In this document: one piece after another, positions 19,752 to 28,576 of the stretch | Numbering within the stretch: the first letter of the stretch is position 1 | Layout of the letters: each line of letters opens with the position of its first letter | Source of the DNA: Dyella terrae | Lineage (GTDB): Bacteria > Pseudomonadota > Gammaproteobacteria > Xanthomonadales > Rhodanobacteraceae | NCBI RefSeq assembly: GCF_004322705.1 | Contig: NZ_SIZZ01000001.1 | Location: 1,612,001 to 1,676,000 of the forward strand | DNA length: 64,000 bases | Direction of reading: 5' to 3' | Translations under genes and position numbers: made by a program | The notes under the pieces: generated by a model | Database searches by the model: none | The model's input: the letters and a program-made list of their open reading frames with translations, nothing else | Told to the model about the DNA's origin: nothing

Positions 19752-20225
19752 ATGAGCCCCACCACCTTCCGCCGCCTGATGAACCTGTGGCCGCCGTTCC
19801 TGTTCAACAGCATCCGCGTCACGGACATGTCGGACGACTGGAGCGACTGCAAGGTGGTGCTTCGCCTTCGTCCATGGAACCGCAATTACGTTCGCAGTCA
19901 GTTCGGCGGCAACCTCTTCGCGATGACCGATCCGTTCTGGATGCTGCTGGTGATGCACCAGCTGGGCAAGGATTACTACGTTTGGGACAAGGCCGGCGCC
20001 ATCGAATTCGTAGCGCCGGGCAAGGAGGACGTTTACGCGCACTTCAAGCTGGAACCGGCGGTGATCGATGAGTTGCGTGCGGCCGCCGCGAACGGCGAGA
20101 AGGTACTGCGCTGGTTCGACACCGACATCACCACGGCCAGCGGCCAGGTGGTTGCCAAAGTACGCAAGCAGATCTATGTGCGGCTCAAGCCGAAGGCCCG
20201 CGAAGCTGCCGCATCGGCGGCCTGA
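19752..20225 (+). CDS. DUF4442 (hotdog-fold, thioesterase-like) protein
   Basis: A 157-residue protein of the DUF4442 family, whose fold resembles PaaI/YiiD-type thioesterases. The start MSPTTFRRLMNLWPPFLF is typical. The central helix region RSQFGGNLFAMTDPFWMLLV (about 54-73) holds the family's N/D-bearing helix. No catalytic role is proven for this family. The start at 19752 is chosen on homology. The frame is open upstream through the terminator and cnoX but not coding there. It is convergent with the next gene, with only two bases between stops. Confidence 0.85.
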   Translation: MSPTTFRRLMNLWPPFLFNSIRVTDMSDDWSDCKVVLRLRPWNRNYVRSQFGGNLFAMTDPFWMLLVMHQLGKDYYVWDKAGAIEFVAPGKEDVYAHFKLEPAVIDELRAAAANGEKVLRWFDTDITTASGQVVAKVRKQIYVRLKPKAREAAASAA

Positions 20226-20227
20226 AT

Positions 20228-20902
20228 CTACGGCTGCTGGAAGCGCTTCACTTCGTCCAGCATGGCCTCGGCCTGCATGACGCTGCGACCGACGAAGTTC
20301 TTTTCCAGCCACCGACGCTTGCCGGCAAATCGCAGCACGCCGTAGGTGCCCCAGGTCAAGGCCAGACTGATGCCGGCGGCCATCGCCATGATGCCCACCA
20401 ACTGCGGGGCCATGACCAGCACGTCCGGACCCATGCCATCCGACTCGACGCCCCACTGGAACCACATCAGCAGGAGCGGGATCCAGATAACCGCACCGAG
20501 CGTCGAAAAGACCGGCGCCTCGACCTTGACCCGCCAGCGTCGCACACTGGCCAGCCGCTGCTGGATTTCGAGGACGGGTGCTGAGTAATCGATGCCGTGC
20601 AGCAACGAGATCAGGCGACCGGTAAACGCCATGACCAGGATACCGAAGGCCTGCACGGACACCCCGCAGATGACCCAATGCAAGGTATCGCGGTGGCTCG
20701 TCCAGAACGCCACGCCCAGCAACAGGAAGGCGATGCCCAGCACCATCTGCGCTGCCATGCCCCACACCAGCGGGCGCAATCCCCGTCGCATCCGGTCGAA
20801 CTTGCCGTCGCGATAGATCTGCCAGTTCAATGCCTGCTGGTCGGCCAGGCGGCGATCGAGCGCCTGCCAGGCCTGCTTCATGTCATCCAGTTCCATCGTC
20901 AT
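20228..20902 (-). CDS. Membrane protein coupled to an ECF sigma factor, possible anti-sigma
   Basis: A 224-residue protein that I do not recognise by name. The N-terminus (about 1-45) is charged and helical (MELDDMKQAWQALDRRLADQQ). Two pairs of membrane helices follow (GMAAQMVLGIAFLLLGVAFW with a second at about 75-95, then FSTLGAVIWIPLLLMWFQW with another at about 165-188), and it ends in a cytoplasmic tail. It has no zinc-binding anti-sigma HxxxCxxC motif. Its ATG overlaps the stop of the sigma gene upstream (ATGA), and such a gene pair usually means an anti-sigma or regulator. The function is inferred from position only. Confidence 0.7.
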   Translation of the reverse strand: MTMELDDMKQAWQALDRRLADQQALNWQIYRDGKFDRMRRGLRPLVWGMAAQMVLGIAFLLLGVAFWTSHRDTLHWVICGVSVQAFGILVMAFTGRLISLLHGIDYSAPVLEIQQRLASVRRWRVKVEAPVFSTLGAVIWIPLLLMWFQWGVESDGMGPDVLVMAPQLVGIMAMAAGISLALTWGTYGVLRFAGKRRWLEKNFVGRSVMQAEAMLDEVKRFQQP

Positions 20903-21414
20903 GCCTCCGTCGCCGCCATCTGGCTGCGCAGCTTTTGTTTGATGCGACCGATCTTGGTCGCGACATTGGTTTCGCTGATGCCGAGCACGTCCGCCATCTC
21001 CGCATAACTGCGGTCTTCGAGGTAAAGCAGGATCAGCGCGCGATTGAGCGGATCGAGTTCTTCGATGAAGGCGTAGAGCGCCACAAGCCGCTCATCCTGT
21101 TCCGGTGCAGCATCGCCACCGATGGTTTCCAGGTGATGCACGTCCAGCGGCTCGAAACGTGAATCGTCACGTGAGGCCACCCTCCGCACCTGCGAAATGG
21201 CCACATTCAGGGCAATGCGATACAGCCACGTCGAAAACTTCGCCCGCGCCGGATCGAAGGCCGGGAAGGCGCGCCACAACTGCACGCAGATTTCCTGCTC
21301 CAGGTCGCGCCGATCCTCGCTGCCGCGGGCATAGACACTGGCGACCTTGGCGATCAGGCGTCGATGCTCGCGTAGCAGTGGTTCGAAATGCTGCTGGTGG
21401 TTCCGTTCGATCAT
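20899..21414 (-). CDS. ECF RNA polymerase sigma factor
   Basis: A sigma-70 family factor of about 171 residues. Region 2 has DRRDLEQEICVQLWRAFPAFDPARAKFSTWLYRIALNVAIS, and region 4 has ELDPLNRALILLYLEDRSYAEMADVLGISETNVATKIGRIKQKL, a clear helix-turn-helix. I use the ATG at 21414 (MIERNHQQHFEPLL). Earlier in-frame starts add a stretch without domain similarity. It is translationally coupled to a four-helix membrane protein that may be its regulator. Its promoter specificity and regulon are unknown, and it is clearly different from the SigF-type factor at 6791. Confidence 0.88.
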   Translation of the reverse strand: MIERNHQQHFEPLLREHRRLIAKVASVYARGSEDRRDLEQEICVQLWRAFPAFDPARAKFSTWLYRIALNVAISQVRRVASRDDSRFEPLDVHHLETIGGDAAPEQDERLVALYAFIEELDPLNRALILLYLEDRSYAEMADVLGISETNVATKIGRIKQKLRSQMAATEA

Positions 21415-21558
21415 GGTCGTGGCATTCCCCTTCCTTCTACCCATGATTCGCCAGGCCGTTGGAAAAATCACACCCGCCGGCGAAAGGGCCGAACGTCACG
21501 GCCAGACGGCCAGCCGGTGCGCCTACAATGGCCGCTTCCCCTGCTGGACGACTGCCCC

Positions 21559-22233
21559 ATGAAGCGCCTGCGCATCAAACGCTATCTCATCACCGGCCTG
21601 CTGACCTTTATTCCCTTGTGGGTAACCTGGGTGGTCTTCAAGTTCGTGCTGGGCATGCTCGCGGGCATCGGCGCGCCCCTGGTGGGCGCGGTCGTGGGCG
21701 CGGCCACGCAAGTGTCTCCAGGCCTGGGCAGCACGCTCAACCGCGCCTGGATCCTGTTCGTGCTGGCGCTGGTGCTTACCCTGGTTACGCTCTATTTCCT
21801 GGGCTGGCTGGCCAATCGCGTCATCGGCCAGCGCCTGTTGCATGCTTTCGACAGCCTGCTCGCGCGCATTCCACTGGTACAGACGATCTACGGCGGCACC
21901 AAGAAGCTGATGGCTGTCCTGCAGCAGAAGCCTTCGGGACTGCAGCGCGTCGTGCTGATCGATTTCCCGCGCAAGGGCATGAAAGTGGTCGGCTTCGTCA
22001 CGCGCGTCATGATCGAGGAAGGCACGGGCCGTGAAATGGCGGCCGTCTATATCCCGACGACGCCCAATCCCACCGGCGGCTATCTCGAAGTCGTGCCCGT
22101 CGACGAACTCACACCCACCGACTGGACCATGGACCAGGCGATGGCCTTCATCATTTCCGGTGGCGCCGTGGCCCCCGATACCCTGCCCGCGCCGGTCAAC
22201 GCATCGCGCGACGACAACAAGGAAACCGCATGA
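21559..22233 (+). CDS. DUF502 family membrane protein
   Basis: A 224-residue DUF502 protein. Two membrane helices (YLITGLLTFIPLWVTWVVFK and AWILFVLALVLTLVTLYFLGWL) precede a cytoplasmic region with the family motif IPLVQTIYGGTKKLMAVLQ and VVLIDFPRKGMKVVGFVT. The biochemical role is unknown, though plant homologues (COV) affect membrane trafficking and patterning. The stop overlaps the ATG of the peptidase gene downstream (ATGA), so the two are made together. Confidence 0.9.
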   Translation: MKRLRIKRYLITGLLTFIPLWVTWVVFKFVLGMLAGIGAPLVGAVVGAATQVSPGLGSTLNRAWILFVLALVLTLVTLYFLGWLANRVIGQRLLHAFDSLLARIPLVQTIYGGTKKLMAVLQQKPSGLQRVVLIDFPRKGMKVVGFVTRVMIEEGTGREMAAVYIPTTPNPTGGYLEVVPVDELTPTDWTMDQAMAFIISGGAVAPDTLPAPVNASRDDNKETA

Positions 22234-24017
22234 TCGCTCGCCATTTGCTGTTCACCGCCCTGCTGGGCGCCATGGCCATGTCCGCGCATGCGGGGGAATG
22301 GACCACGCCCGCCGAAGCAGCAAAGTTCAAGACCACGCCCAGCTACGCCGATACCGTCGCCTATCTGCAAAAGCTCGCCGCCGCCGCACCCGGCAAGATC
22401 AAGGTCGAGACCTACGGTACGTCGCCGGAGGGTCGCCCCATGACCGTGGTGATCGCCAGCGCGCAAGGACTGTTTACGCCTGAAGCGGCACGCCAGGCCG
22501 GCAAGCCGATCGTGCTGGTGCAGGCGGGCATCCATCCCGGCGAGATCGAAGGCAAGGACGCCGGGCTGATGCTGCTGCGCGACTGGGCCATCACTGGCAA
22601 GCTGCCGCACATGCTCGACAACGTCGTGCTGGTGTTCATCCCGGTCTTCAGCGTCGACGGGCATGAGAATTCGAGCCCCTATCACCGCATCAATCAGAAC
22701 GGCCCGGACAGCATGGGCTTCCGCGGCCAGTCGCAGTACCTCAATCTCAACCGCGACTACGTCAAGGCCGATGCACCGGAAATGCACAGCTGGCTCAAGC
22801 TGTGGCAGCGCTGGGTGCCGGACCTTTTCATGGACATCCATACGACGGATGGCTCGGATTACCAGTACGACCTCACCTGGTATACCGAAGACGCGCACAA
22901 ACTCGATCCGGGCGTGGCCAAGTGGCAGCAGTCGCTGCTGAAAGATCGCGTGCTGCCCGCATTCGACAAGCGTGGCCACATGCAGTCGGAATATCTGGAA
23001 CTCAAAGACGGTCGTGATCCAACCAAGGGCATTGAGAACTTCGGCTCCGGCCCGCGTTTCTCCACCGGCTACGTCGCGCTGCAGAATCGCCCGGCCCTGC
23101 TGGTCGAAACGCACATGCTGAAGTCGTACGCCGTGCGCGTGCGCGCGACGTATGACATCGTCGACCTGATGCTCGAGAACGCCGGTGCCGAAGCGGCCGA
23201 ATTGCTGTCGACCAATCGTGCGGCCGATGCGGCTGTCGTAGCACGCGCGAACCAGGCAAGCACCAGCGTGCCAGTGACGTTCAAGCAAGATCCGGCGTCG
23301 ACGCCGTACGTCTTCAAGAGTTTCGAATACACCGTCACGCCCAGCGATATCTCCGGTATGGGCTGGATCAAGTACGACCCGCGCAAGCCCAGGTCGTACA
23401 CGATTCCGAACTGGAATGGCCTGCTGCCGGACGTCGCGGTGACACCGCCGGTCGCCTATGCGATCCCCGTGCAATGGACCGACGTGATCGACAAGCTCGA
23501 CGCGCACGGCATCCAGTACATGCGCCTGTCGCACCCGGTGAAGGTCAAGGCCGGCGCCTATCAGCTCGATAACCCGAAGTGGGCCGACAAGCCCTTCGAA
23601 AGCCACCTGATGCTGCGCAGCTTCAACCAGCAGGAAGTGACGCGCGACGTGGAGCTGCCGGCCGGCTCGGTGATCGTGCCGATGAACCAGCGCGAAGCCA
23701 ATGTCGCCATCAATCTGCTCGAACCGCAGGCCCCGGACTCGCTGCTGCGCTGGGGTTTCCTCAACGCGATCTTCGAACCGAAGGAATACGGCGAGTCGCG
23801 CGTGGTGGAAAAACTCGCACGCGACATGATCGCGAAGAACCCGGCACTGAAGGCGGAGTTCGACAAGAAGGTGGCCGAAGACAAGAAGTTCGCCGACAGC
23901 CCGAATGCGCGTCTGCAGTTCTTCTTCGAACGCTCGCCGTGGTACAGCGCACAGAACGTGGGTGCGTATCCCGTGTTGAAACTGGATGCGGCCTCGCTCC
24001 AGGACGTGTCGAAGTAA
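22230..24017 (+). CDS. Secreted M14 family zinc carboxypeptidase
   Basis: A 595-residue secreted metallopeptidase of clan M14. The signal peptide is cleaved near AMSAHA-GEW (about 20). The zinc site is visible as HPGE (His102, Glu105) and His204 in LFMDIHTTDG. The catalytic Glu293 lies in ALLVETHMLK. A long C-terminal extension (about 330-595) is found in the subfamily common in xanthomonads and probably forms a beta-rich domain. It likely trims periplasmic or external peptides. It is translationally coupled to the DUF502 gene. Confidence 0.92.
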   Translation: MIARHLLFTALLGAMAMSAHAGEWTTPAEAAKFKTTPSYADTVAYLQKLAAAAPGKIKVETYGTSPEGRPMTVVIASAQGLFTPEAARQAGKPIVLVQAGIHPGEIEGKDAGLMLLRDWAITGKLPHMLDNVVLVFIPVFSVDGHENSSPYHRINQNGPDSMGFRGQSQYLNLNRDYVKADAPEMHSWLKLWQRWVPDLFMDIHTTDGSDYQYDLTWYTEDAHKLDPGVAKWQQSLLKDRVLPAFDKRGHMQSEYLELKDGRDPTKGIENFGSGPRFSTGYVALQNRPALLVETHMLKSYAVRVRATYDIVDLMLENAGAEAAELLSTNRAADAAVVARANQASTSVPVTFKQDPASTPYVFKSFEYTVTPSDISGMGWIKYDPRKPRSYTIPNWNGLLPDVAVTPPVAYAIPVQWTDVIDKLDAHGIQYMRLSHPVKVKAGAYQLDNPKWADKPFESHLMLRSFNQQEVTRDVELPAGSVIVPMNQREANVAINLLEPQAPDSLLRWGFLNAIFEPKEYGESRVVEKLARDMIAKNPALKAEFDKKVAEDKKFADSPNARLQFFFERSPWYSAQNVGAYPVLKLDAASLQDVSK

Positions 24018-24055
24018 GCGTCGCTGATCCTTCTCCCCGGCCATGGGGAGAGGGA

Positions 24056-24745
24056 TCAGGCCATAAGCTTCGCCACCACCGGGGCCAGCAATACATTCAA
24101 GATCCCCGAGAGCACCATCGCCAGGCTCGACACCGCGCCCTCTTCCGCGCCGATGCCATAGGCCTTCGCCGTACCCGCGCCATGCGCGCCGACGCCAAAC
24201 AAGGCACCGCGCGCGAGCGCCGAACGTAACGGCAGATACTTCAGCAGTAACTCGCCCAAAGCGATGCCGGCCACGCCAGTGATCACCACAAACAAAGCCG
24301 TCAGTTCCGGTACGCCACCGATATCGGACGACACCACCATCGCCAGTGGCGTCGTGATCGAGCGCGGCACCAGGCTGCGCCGTACCTCATCGTCGAGACC
24401 GAGCGCCGATGCCAATGCCCATGCGCTGCCCATCGCCACCGTGCTGCCACCGACGACACCCAACGCCAGTGCCAGCCAGTGCTCGCGAATCACATGGCGA
24501 TAGCGCCAGATCGGCAAGGCAAACGCCACCGTAGCGGGACCGAGCATCAGCACCAGCCAGTGCGTGTCGCGGATGTAGGCCGGATAGTTCATCCCGAAAA
24601 TCACGCCCAGCAAGGCCAGCCACACCGGCACCGTCAACAGGGGTGATGTCCACCAGCGAGGATGACGCCGATAGACGGGCTTGAGTGCGTAGTAGCCGGC
24701 CAGGGTGGCGACCAGCCAGGCGAGTGACACGAATTCAGCGCGCAC
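24056..24745 (-). CDS. lrgB: LrgB/CidB family holin-like membrane protein
   Basis: A 229-residue polytopic protein of the LrgB family, partner of LrgA. Typical segments are PSTITTPLAMVVS-like SLVPRSITTPLAMVVSSDIGG and the C-terminal LFGVGAHGAGTAKAYGIG, which is strongly conserved. CidAB/LrgAB systems influence murein hydrolase release, lysis and export of small metabolites such as pyruvate or acetate. Its start overlaps the end of the lrgA gene by 11 bases. A divergent LysR gene probably regulates the pair. Confidence 0.93.
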   Translation of the reverse strand: MRAEFVSLAWLVATLAGYYALKPVYRRHPRWWTSPLLTVPVWLALLGVIFGMNYPAYIRDTHWLVLMLGPATVAFALPIWRYRHVIREHWLALALGVVGGSTVAMGSAWALASALGLDDEVRRSLVPRSITTPLAMVVSSDIGGVPELTALFVVITGVAGIALGELLLKYLPLRSALARGALFGVGAHGAGTAKAYGIGAEEGAVSSLAMVLSGILNVLLAPVVAKLMA

Positions 24746-25145
24746 GATGCTGCTTCCAGCGGAAGGCCAGATCGACCAGCCCCGCCGTCGTCGCCATCAC
24801 CATCACGGTTCCCAGCACGATGGCCACCACGATGCGCAAACCTTCACTGCGCAAGAGCGGCAGGTGTTCCCAGACGGCCATGACGGCGGGAATGAAGAAC
24901 AGCAGCATGTCGGCGAGCAACCAGTCCGCGCCACGACGCAAGCTTGTTTCGGGGACGACACGCATGGCCAACAGCGCAAGGACCAGTGCCAGGGCACCGA
25001 CGCTGCCCGGTATGGGCAGATGAAGCGCGCGCACCACCGTGTCACAGGCGAACCAGACCATGGCCAGCAGGGCAACCTGGACGATCAAGGCCACCATCGG
25101 GCGACGCCGGGATAACAGGCGCATACGGGCATGCAGGGAAGTCAT
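24735..25145 (-). CDS. lrgA: LrgA/CidA family holin-like protein
   Basis: A 136-residue membrane protein with four helices. Family signatures are LPIPGSVGALALVLALL (about 45-61) and ADWLLADMLLFFIPAVMAVWEH (about 73-94). It is holin-like and expected to assemble with the LrgB partner encoded directly downstream (11-base overlap). The start at 25145 faces the divergent LysR gene across 76 bases that hold a palindromic candidate operator. Confidence 0.92.
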   Translation of the reverse strand: MTSLHARMRLLSRRRPMVALIVQVALLAMVWFACDTVVRALHLPIPGSVGALALVLALLAMRVVPETSLRRGADWLLADMLLFFIPAVMAVWEHLPLLRSEGLRIVVAIVLGTVMVMATTAGLVDLAFRWKQHRAR

Positions 25146-25173
25146 GGATGCAGGCTAGTCCCGCGGGAACTAT

Positions 25174-25206
25174 GATGGAAATGAATTGTTTTCATCCATT
25201 TCATTC
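25174..25206. promoter_or_regulatory. Candidate LysR operator between lrgA and its regulator
   Basis: AT-rich imperfect inverted repeat (GATGGAAATGAA, then TTTTCATCCATTTC) in an otherwise GC-rich 76-base divergent spacer. LysR regulators bind such sites next to their own genes. The assignment rests on position and symmetry only. Confidence 0.5.
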
Positions 25207-25221
25207 CCAACTGGAATAGCC

Positions 25222-26106
25222 ATGGACTTGCGATCGCTCCGCTATTTCCTCGAGGTAGTCCGGCATGGGGGCTTCGCTCGCGCCAGCGCGCACGCCCACG
25301 CCAGTCAGCCCACGCTGAGCAAGGCGGTCGCCCAGCTTGAGGATGATCTGGGCGCCCAGCTGATGGAACGTGATCGGCAGGGCGTACGGCTGACCGCAGC
25401 CGGCGAAGTCGTGCAGCGCCATGCCGTGATCATGCTGGCAGAGGCCGCGCGCTTGCGCGACGAACTGGATGCGCTCAAGGGCCTTCGTCGTGGCGAGTTG
25501 CGACTGGGCCTGCCACCGCTCGGCAGCAGCGTGCTTTTCGCACCCCTGCTCGCACGTTATCGCCAGTTACACCCACAGATTGATATCCGTCTGATGGAGC
25601 ACGGCAGCCGGCGGCTGGAGCAAGCCGTGCTGGCCGGCGAGCTGGATGTCGCCGCCACACTGGAGCCCGTAGGCAATGGACTGGATTTCCAGTCCGTGCG
25701 CGACGAACCGATGGTCGCACTCCTGCCCGCGACCCATCCCCGAGCAACCGCCCGGCGATTCCGCCTGGAGTGGCTGGCCGAGCTGCCGCTGATCTTTTAC
25801 GAGGAAGGATTCGCCCTCAATCGCTTGATCCGCGATGTACTCGCCCGAAAGAACATCGTGCCCCACGAGGCCGTACGCAGCGCGCAGCTGGACTTCATCC
25901 TGGCACTGGTGTCGGCCGGCAGCGGCGTCGCGCTCGTGCCGCAACTCACGCTCGCGCAACGCACGCTGGAGGGCATCGCCGCCATTCCTTTAGCAGGCAA
26001 GGACTTGCGCTGGAAGATGGTGCTGGCATGGTCGCGCGGCCGCGTACCCTCCCCGGCCGCCCGCGCCTGGCTGGACCTGGTTGCGCAAACCCACCCTGAC
26101 CTTTGA
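25222..26106 (+). CDS. LysR-family transcriptional regulator
   Basis: A 294-residue LysR regulator. The N-terminal winged helix-turn-helix spans about 1-60 (MDLRSLRYFLEVVRHGGFARAS, then ASQPTLSKAVAQLEDDLG) and the effector-binding domain about 90-290. The start at 25222 matches the family N-terminus. The frame is open 12 codons earlier but that part is not LysR-like. It is divergent from lrgAB, the arrangement of CidR-type regulators, so it probably controls lrgAB in response to a small acid. The effector is unknown. Confidence 0.9.
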   Translation: MDLRSLRYFLEVVRHGGFARASAHAHASQPTLSKAVAQLEDDLGAQLMERDRQGVRLTAAGEVVQRHAVIMLAEAARLRDELDALKGLRRGELRLGLPPLGSSVLFAPLLARYRQLHPQIDIRLMEHGSRRLEQAVLAGELDVAATLEPVGNGLDFQSVRDEPMVALLPATHPRATARRFRLEWLAELPLIFYEEGFALNRLIRDVLARKNIVPHEAVRSAQLDFILALVSAGSGVALVPQLTLAQRTLEGIAAIPLAGKDLRWKMVLAWSRGRVPSPAARAWLDLVAQTHPDL

Positions 26107-26120
26107 CACTGTTTGCACGC

Positions 26121-26149
26121 ATGACCTTTGACCTACGTTCAAAAGTCAT
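26121..26149. repeat. Inverted repeat upstream of the M13 peptidase
   Basis: ATGACCTTTGA (26121-26131) and TCAAAAGTCAT (26139-26149), 10 of 11 positions paired, loop of 7. It lies between the LysR stop and the M13 peptidase start and could be a terminator stem or a repressor site. Confidence 0.5.
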
Positions 26150-26240
26150 GACTGTGATCTGTGTCCCACCGGCCTGCCGGCGACACCCGTCATGCAGCAA
26201 TGACCCGCCCACACAGGGCGCCATACCAACGAGGGAACCC

Positions 26241-28355
26241 ATGTCCAAGCCGTACCTGAAGCCGCTCGCCATTGCGGTGAGCCTGGCCCTGACGCTGACC
26301 GCCTGCGGGAAGCAGGAATCGAACGAACAGGCCGCTGCGCCGGCCCCGGCCAGCACCGCTCCGGCCGCTGCTGCCGCCCCCGCCAAGAAGAGCCCGTTCG
26401 ACGTCAGTGAGCTGGACGCCAGCATCAATGCCTGTACGGACTTCAACGGCTTCGTCAACAGCAAGTGGGTTGCCGCCAACCCGATTCCGGAAGATCGCAC
26501 CCGCTGGGGCGCCTTCGACCAGCTGGCCGAGAACAGCCTGAACACCCAGCACGACATCGTCGACGCTGCCGCCAAGGGCGCCGCCCAGGCCCAGGCCGGT
26601 TCGATCGAGCAGAAGATCGGCCAGTTCTACGCTTCGGGCATGAACGAAGACGCCATCGAAAAGGCCGGCTTCGATCCGATCAAGCCGAAGCTCGACGCGA
26701 TCGCCGCGCTGAAGAACGGCGCCGACGTGGCCGCCTACATCACCAAGAGCTACGCCGAAGGCGACGGCCAGGTGTTCCAGTTCGGTTCGGGCGCTGACTT
26801 CAAGCACGCCGAAATCCAGATCGGTTACGCCAACGAATCCGGCCTGGGCCTGCCCACCAAGGATTACTACTCCAGCGACAAGTACAAGGACATCCGCGAC
26901 GCCTACGTGGCGCACATCGCCGCTGCCCTGCAGCTGACGGGCGTGTCCGAAGCCGACGCCAAGAAGCAGGCCGACGACGTCCTGAAGTTCGAAACGCAGC
27001 TGGCCGCCGCATCGCTGTCGCCGGTCGAAGGTCGCGATCCGAAGAACCAGTACCACTTCGTGTCCGTCAAGGAAGCCGACAAGGTCACGCCGCACTTCAA
27101 CTGGGAGAAGTTCTTTGCCGCCCAGGGCGTGACCATCGACAAGGGCTTCTCGCTGTCGCAGCCGAAGTTCTTCGCCGAGTTCGACAAGCAGCTGGCCAAG
27201 GCTCCGATCGAGCAGTGGCAGGCCTACCTGCGCTACCACACCATCAGCGACGCTTCGAACTACCTGAGCAAGAACTTCCAGGACAACAAGTTCGACTTCT
27301 ACGGCAAGACCCTCGCCGGCCAGCCGATGCAGAAGCCGCGCTGGAAGCGTGTGCTGGGCGCCGTCAACGGCGGCATGGGCGAAGCGCTCGGCCAGCTGTA
27401 CGTGGCCAAGGTGTTCAAGCCCGAAGCCAAGGAACGCGCGCAGGAACTGGTCGACAACGTGCGCAACGCCCTCAAGGCGCGCATCGAGAAGCTCGACTGG
27501 ATGAGCGACGTCACCAAGGAAAAGGCTGTCGCCAAGTGGAACACCTTCCTGCCGAAGATCGGCTACCCGGAAAAGTGGCGTGACTGGTCCGGCCTGAACG
27601 TCGGCGACAGCTTCTACGCCAACGCCGAAGCCGCGTCGAAGTTCAACTATGACTACGACATCGCCAAGATCGGCAAGCCGACCGACCGCAAGGAATGGGG
27701 CATGACCCCGCAGACGGTCAACGCTTATTACAACCCGACCGACAACACCATCAACTTCCCGGCCGCCATCCTGCAGCCGCCGTTCTTCGACGCCGATGCC
27801 GACGACGCCATCAACTATGGCGGTATCGGTGCCGTGATCGGCCACGAAGCCAGCCATGGCTTCGATGACGAAGGCAGCCAGTTCGATGGCGCCGGCAACA
27901 ACGAGAACTGGTGGACCAAGGACGATCGCACCAAGTTCGACGCCCGCACCGCCAAGCTCGTCGCTCAGTTCAACGAGTACGCGCCGATCCAGGACAAGCC
28001 GGACCTGCACGTCAACGGCCAGCTGACCCTGGGCGAGAACATCGCCGACCTGGGCGGCCTGAACGTGGCCTACGACGCGCTGCAGACCGCGCTGTCGAAG
28101 AACCCGGGCTCGAACGAAACCAAGACCGAAGGCTATACGCCGGACCAGCGCTTCTTCCTCAACTGGGCGCGCGTGTGGCGCGGCAGCGTGCGCGAGAAGC
28201 AGGCCATCCTGTACCTCAACACCGATCCGCACGCACCCGCTTCGCTGCGCGCCATCGGTGCGCCGTCGAACATGGAAGCCTTTGCTGCTGCGTTCCAGTG
28301 CAAGCCGGGCGACGCCATGGTTCGCGAAGGCGAGAAGCAGGTGAAGATCTGGTAA
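26241..28355 (+). CDS. M13 family metallopeptidase, lipoprotein (neprilysin-like)
   Basis: A 704-residue M13 zinc peptidase. The signal peptide ends in the lipobox LTAC-G (about residues 19-23), so it is membrane anchored. The zinc site is HEASH (535-539) in VIGHEASHGFDDEG, and the third ligand is Glu599 in GENIADLGG. The C-terminal NPAxY-like region is RAIGAPSNMEAFAAAFQCKPGDAMV. A low-complexity Ala/Pro linker (about 32-50) follows the anchor. It probably degrades periplasmic or exported peptides. It is monocistronic, with its own terminator. Confidence 0.95.
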   Translation: MSKPYLKPLAIAVSLALTLTACGKQESNEQAAAPAPASTAPAAAAAPAKKSPFDVSELDASINACTDFNGFVNSKWVAANPIPEDRTRWGAFDQLAENSLNTQHDIVDAAAKGAAQAQAGSIEQKIGQFYASGMNEDAIEKAGFDPIKPKLDAIAALKNGADVAAYITKSYAEGDGQVFQFGSGADFKHAEIQIGYANESGLGLPTKDYYSSDKYKDIRDAYVAHIAAALQLTGVSEADAKKQADDVLKFETQLAAASLSPVEGRDPKNQYHFVSVKEADKVTPHFNWEKFFAAQGVTIDKGFSLSQPKFFAEFDKQLAKAPIEQWQAYLRYHTISDASNYLSKNFQDNKFDFYGKTLAGQPMQKPRWKRVLGAVNGGMGEALGQLYVAKVFKPEAKERAQELVDNVRNALKARIEKLDWMSDVTKEKAVAKWNTFLPKIGYPEKWRDWSGLNVGDSFYANAEAASKFNYDYDIAKIGKPTDRKEWGMTPQTVNAYYNPTDNTINFPAAILQPPFFDADADDAINYGGIGAVIGHEASHGFDDEGSQFDGAGNNENWWTKDDRTKFDARTAKLVAQFNEYAPIQDKPDLHVNGQLTLGENIADLGGLNVAYDALQTALSKNPGSNETKTEGYTPDQRFFLNWARVWRGSVREKQAILYLNTDPHAPASLRAIGAPSNMEAFAAAFQCKPGDAMVREGEKQVKIW

Positions 28356-28384
28356 GACAGCACGTCTGGTGCTGATGAAGTCCA

Positions 28385-28416
28385 GAACGCCCCGCGAAAG
28401 CGGGGCGTTCTTTTTG
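28385..28416 (+). terminator. Intrinsic terminator after the M13 peptidase
   Basis: GAACGCCCCGC and GCGGGGCGTTC arms with a GAAA-type loop, followed by TTTTT. Confidence 0.95.
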
Positions 28417-28576
28417 AGGGCCCGGCCTGCTTACCACTTCCGACCGATGCCCCCTTCCCCGCGAACGTGTTGAACTTGCGAAGGCGGCGGGGATGGCCGG
28501 GGGGCCATTCGTCAGCGAGGAGCTTCAGCCTGGCTGTGCAGGCACCGCGACGCCTTGTTCTGGTGGAGGCCTGGAC

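Noticed and set aside
26190-28232. A 680-residue minus-strand frame
   Set aside because: Antisense shadow of the M13 peptidase.
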